Shown one piece after another: positions 6,943 to 8,459 of a stretch of 8,459 nt of DNA. Within the stretch, counting starts at the first letter, position 1; each line of letters begins with the position of its first letter. The DNA is from Pseudomonadota bacterium (GTDB lineage: Bacteria; Desulfobacterota; Syntrophobacteria; Syntrophobacterales; Syntrophobacteraceae), in contig JAEZHY010000045.1 in assembly GCA_023416335.1 (NCBI GenBank), positions 1 through 8,459 on the forward strand, given 5' to 3'. A program made the position numbers and the translations under genes. The notes beneath the pieces are model-generated. The model searched no databases, was not told the origin of the DNA, and saw only the letters and a list, made by a program, of their open reading frames with translations.

Positions 6943-6995
6943 GATGCGACTGGTAGGTTCAGTGAAGAAAAGCAAAATCACGAATCGAGACAAGT

Positions 6996-7130
6996 ATGTC
7001 GGACTCGAGGCGGAATTCGAATGACCACCAGGAAATCGACATATACCTGCTGATCCGGTTTGCCAAAATATTGCTTCCATTATCTCTGATTACGGCCTTC
7101 CTGGTGGGCTTGACCATTCTTGAATTCTGA
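6996..7130 (+). CDS. Possible single-span membrane microprotein (44 aa)
   Basis: An open frame starts at ATG 6996 and ends at TGA 7128-7130. It has a polar, charged N-terminus (MSDSRRNSNDHQE) followed by one long hydrophobic helix (about residues 16-42, with YLLIRFAKILLPLSLITAF) and a short end. This is the layout of small regulatory membrane proteins that bind larger transporters or kinases. The frame is closed by a TGA 33 bases upstream, so no longer start exists. The ribosome binding site is weak (CGAGA). It follows the 99-aa membrane protein gene on the same strand, 82 bases after its stop, so the two could share a transcript. It could be a chance frame; the clean hydrophobic helix is the main argument for it. 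Confidence 0.4.
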   Translation: MSDSRRNSNDHQEIDIYLLIRFAKILLPLSLITAFLVGLTILEF

Positions 7131-7224
7131 GGATGGCGATGACACCGTACGCGATCGTCGATCGGCAGGCAAAACAGGACTATCTTTGGTTACAGCCCCC
7201 TGTCCCTGGCGGCAATCGGGAAAA

Positions 7225-7923
7225 CTAAACAACCTCGTCTTTTCGCGATGTCTTGAGCCGCGCGACTATTTTCGGAATAAAGAATGAGAATACGAAAAGC
7301 GCCAGGGAAAAGAGGACCTTCCAGGAGATAAGCCCTTCCCACCGCCCGCTTGTCCAGACCTCTTTGATTGTGCCGACAAAGAATGTGAAGATAAACGTGC
7401 CGACGACGATGCCGAGTGCCGTTCCGAAGAAATAATCCCGGAAGCGCACTCGTGTGAGTCCCATGCCGAAGTTCATCGGAGTGAAAGGAAAGTAGACGAG
7501 GCGCAGATAGAGCACCGTGGCAAAGCCGTTTCTTCCGATGGCCTCGTCGTATTTCCCGAGTCTGTCGCCGATAAGGGATGCGGCAAAATCCCGCCCCAGA
7601 TAGCGCCCGATGAAGAATGCCAGGCTCGCGCCAAGCATTGCCCCCAGCCAGACGTAAAGGAAACCGAAGTACGGACCGAAGACGGCTGCCCCGAGCGTGG
7701 TAAGCAACGTTCCGGGCACGAAGAGGCAGACTCCCGCTGCATATATCCCGATATATGCCACAGGTGCCCACGCCCCCGCAGTTTCCAGGAGCAGGCCAAG
7801 TTTTTCGGCCGTAAGATACTCTTTCAAAGGTGTGAACCGCACAGCAACAATACCTGCGATAACGAAAGCAACCAAAACAACGGCCTTGCTTGCAGATGCG
7901 TATCGCTCCGTTTTGGATTTCAT
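7225..7923 (-). CDS. TVP38/TMEM64-family (DedA-like, SNARE-associated/VTT) membrane protein
   Basis: Encodes 232 aa from the ATG at 7923, which has GAAGGTGGG about 6 bases upstream; an in-frame ATG at 7956 lacks such a site. Family features are the re-entrant-loop motif FVPGTLLTTLGAAVFGPYFG (about 68-87), GASLAFFIGRYLGRDF (about 98-113), and a second re-entrant region, RLVYFPFTPMNFGMGLTRVR (about 141-160), then RDYFFGTALG. There is an N-terminal membrane helix at about 13-30 and a C-terminal one at about 202-220. VTT-domain proteins are inner-membrane proteins linked to lipid scramblase or flippase-type and proton-coupled roles; the exact activity of TVP38/TMEM64 members is poorly defined. 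It follows the selenoprotein candidate by 84 bases on the same strand, so it is probably in that operon. Confidence 0.88.
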   Translation of the reverse strand: MKSKTERYASASKAVVLVAFVIAGIVAVRFTPLKEYLTAEKLGLLLETAGAWAPVAYIGIYAAGVCLFVPGTLLTTLGAAVFGPYFGFLYVWLGAMLGASLAFFIGRYLGRDFAASLIGDRLGKYDEAIGRNGFATVLYLRLVYFPFTPMNFGMGLTRVRFRDYFFGTALGIVVGTFIFTFFVGTIKEVWTSGRWEGLISWKVLFSLALFVFSFFIPKIVARLKTSRKDEVV

Positions 7924-7979
7924 AAGTTGCCCACCTTCGAATTTATCTCGCACCATTTGAGCAGCAAATCCCGCCCCTT

Positions 7980-7996
7980 ATGCAGAGCCCCTGCAT
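7980..7996 (-). other. Intercistronic hairpin between the selenoprotein candidate and the TVP38-family gene
   Basis: ATGCAG and CTGCAT form a perfect 6-bp stem around a 5-base loop, 11 bases past the stop of the upstream gene. No U run follows, so it looks like an RNA-processing or partial-attenuation element rather than a terminator. Confidence 0.3.
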
Positions 7997-8007
7997 CCTT
8001 TGAGCGT

Positions 8008-8319
8008 TCATCCTCCGGACAGCGAACCACCGTCCTGCTTTCCCTCTTTCCCGTTTTGCGCCAAATGGCGACGGATGGCAACTTCCACCTTTTCTTCGTC
8101 AACATCGCACCCTTGTGCAACAAGCTCATCTGCCACCATAATGGCCGGGGGGACAGGCAACCCCGATTTTGTATATTCTTCGGTGCGGAATTCCTGGTTA
8201 GGTTTTGAAACCATTTCTATTTCAAGCTCGTACTTTTCCCCCAGCCGGGGGATCATCTCTCGAAAATGGCTTCAAGTTTTTCCGCCGGGCTCGTTTACGA
8301 AGGCCCTCAACTTCAACAT
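8008..8319 (-). CDS. Candidate selenoprotein: small thioredoxin-fold-like protein with in-frame UGA (Sec16)
   Basis: Read from ATG 8319 with TGA at codon 16 as selenocysteine, this gives 103 residues. The order fits a thioredoxin-like fold: a strand at 2-8 (LKLRAFV), an active-site loop ending in GGKT-U (12-16), a helix at about 17-26, a strand at 30-37 (YELEIEMV), a likely cis-proline in VPPAIMV (56-62), a strand and turn, then a final helix at about 75-87. No Cys lies at the usual CxxC partner position, so a lone-Sec or GxxU-type site is implied. ATG 8319 has a strong AGGAGAGGAG site just upstream, while the next in-frame ATG (8256) has none and would remove strand 1 and the active-site loop. 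The upstream neighbour is a paralogue ending 11 bases before this start. Alternatives are a nonsense mutation in a Cys codon or a sequencing error; the SECIS-like hairpin and intact flanking frame argue against both. Confidence 0.75.
8238..8251 (-). promoter_or_regulatory. Candidate bacterial SECIS element
   Basis: On the minus strand CCCCC and GGGGG pair around the loop GGCU, inside the coding sequence. The loop begins 25 nt after the UGA (8274-8272). This meets the general bSECIS pattern: a small apical loop with G in its first two positions, a stem of at least 4 bp, and a loop 16-37 nt downstream of UGA. TTTTC and GAAAA outside it could extend the stem with a bulge. A bulged U as in E. coli fdhF is not evident. 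Confidence 0.6.
8272..8274 (-). other. In-frame UGA, proposed selenocysteine codon
   Basis: Codon 16 of the gene starting at 8319. The same frame continues without another stop for 87 codons and encodes the rest of a thioredoxin-like fold, so the codon interrupts an otherwise intact gene at the active-site loop. Confidence 0.7.
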
Positions 8320-8330
8320 AAGCTCCTCTC

Positions 8331-8459
8331 CTATTTCCCGAAAAGACGTCCCATGATGCCCTTCTTCTCAGGTTCGGGCGCGGGAAGTCCCAGGCAGCGG
8401 CAAATGACTGTTTCCACTTTGTCCTGTGAAATATTGGAACCCTCCACCACTATCTCATC
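8331..8459 (-). CDS. Small thioredoxin-fold-like protein, paralogue of the next gene, N-terminus off the right edge (partial)
   Basis: Only the last 42 residues are visible. The segment DEIVVEGSNISQDKVETVI lines up with DELVAQGCDVDEEKVEVAI of the downstream gene, followed by RCLG against RHLA. The two are therefore tandem duplicates of one family covering the last strand, turn and helix. The C-terminus differs: this copy has two cysteines (CRC) and a basic tail, KKGIMGRLFGK. The stop TAG (8333-8331) lies 11 bases before the next start and overlaps that gene's ribosome binding site, so they form an operon. Whether this copy carries Cys or Sec at the active-site position cannot be seen. Confidence 0.8.
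   Translation of the reverse strand, partial: DEIVVEGSNISQDKVETVICRCLGLPAPEPEKKGIMGRLFGK

Noticed and set aside
6911..6990. Possible second UGA read-through: the 99-aa gene stops at TGA and a hairpin loop begins 16 nt later.
   Set aside because: The protein is complete in layout before the stop, the read-through tail looks random, and the TGA is not at a redox-active position. The hairpin is better explained as a 3'-end element.
6553..7080. Minus-strand 175-codon frame opposite the 99-aa gene.
   Set aside because: Antisense shadow; low-complexity Ser/Pro/Arg-rich product and no ribosome binding site, while the plus strand has a good start and signal peptide.
7133..7228. 31-codon plus-strand frame after the 44-codon frame.
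   Set aside because: GAGG is only one base from the ATG, the product has no features, and it runs into the end of the TVP38-family gene.
8008..8256. An 82-aa version of the thioredoxin-like protein starting at ATG 8256.
   Set aside because: No ribosome binding site at that ATG, and it would lose the first strand and active-site loop. The strong site at 8319 and the UGA reading explain the locus better.

Overview
The window looks like a chromosomal segment of an anaerobic, moderately GC-rich Gram-negative bacterium. An RND efflux pump with a periplasmic adaptor requires two membranes. A UGA-containing thioredoxin-like gene, a FNR/DNR-type regulator and a MOT1 molybdate transporter together fit a Desulfobacterota (deltaproteobacterial, e.g. 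Syntrophobacter-like) host. This taxonomic guess is inference; there is no rRNA or other marker gene in the window.

Layout. (1) Positions 1-4491, minus strand: a Crp/Fnr-family regulator (4491-3844), a 123-base gap, an RND permease (3720-517), and the start of an HlyD-type adaptor (520 to beyond the left edge). Adaptor and permease overlap by ATGA. The gap holds a perfect FNR/DNR-type dyad, TATGAT-CCAG-ATCATA (3817-3832), with a plausible -10 hexamer at class II spacing downstream. The simplest reading is an efflux pump controlled by the adjacent regulator. (2) 4492-5068: no convincing gene, but two hairpins sharing GATGGGT/ACCCATC arms, probably part of an interspersed repeat. (3) 5069-6256, minus: a MOT1-family molybdate (or sulfate) transporter. 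(4) 6257-6613: a 357-base leader region between divergent genes, with a long hairpin flanked by A and T runs and a separate dyad near the transporter. (5) 6614-7130, plus: a 99-aa exported small membrane protein and, after a strong hairpin, a possible 44-aa single-span membrane peptide; neither belongs to a family I recognise. (6) 7225-8459, minus: the end of a small thioredoxin-fold-like protein, a second copy of the same family, and a TVP38/TMEM64 (DedA-like) membrane protein, all apparently one operon.

The most striking feature is in block 6. The second thioredoxin-like gene is open from a strong ribosome binding site at 8319 to 8008 except for one in-frame TGA at codon 16. That codon lies at the expected active-site position after the first beta strand. 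A 5-bp GC hairpin with a GGCU loop starts its loop 25 nt downstream, within the usual bacterial SECIS range. I read it as a selenocysteine codon, giving a 103-residue selenoprotein encoded in tandem with a paralogue and upstream of a TVP38/TMEM64 protein.
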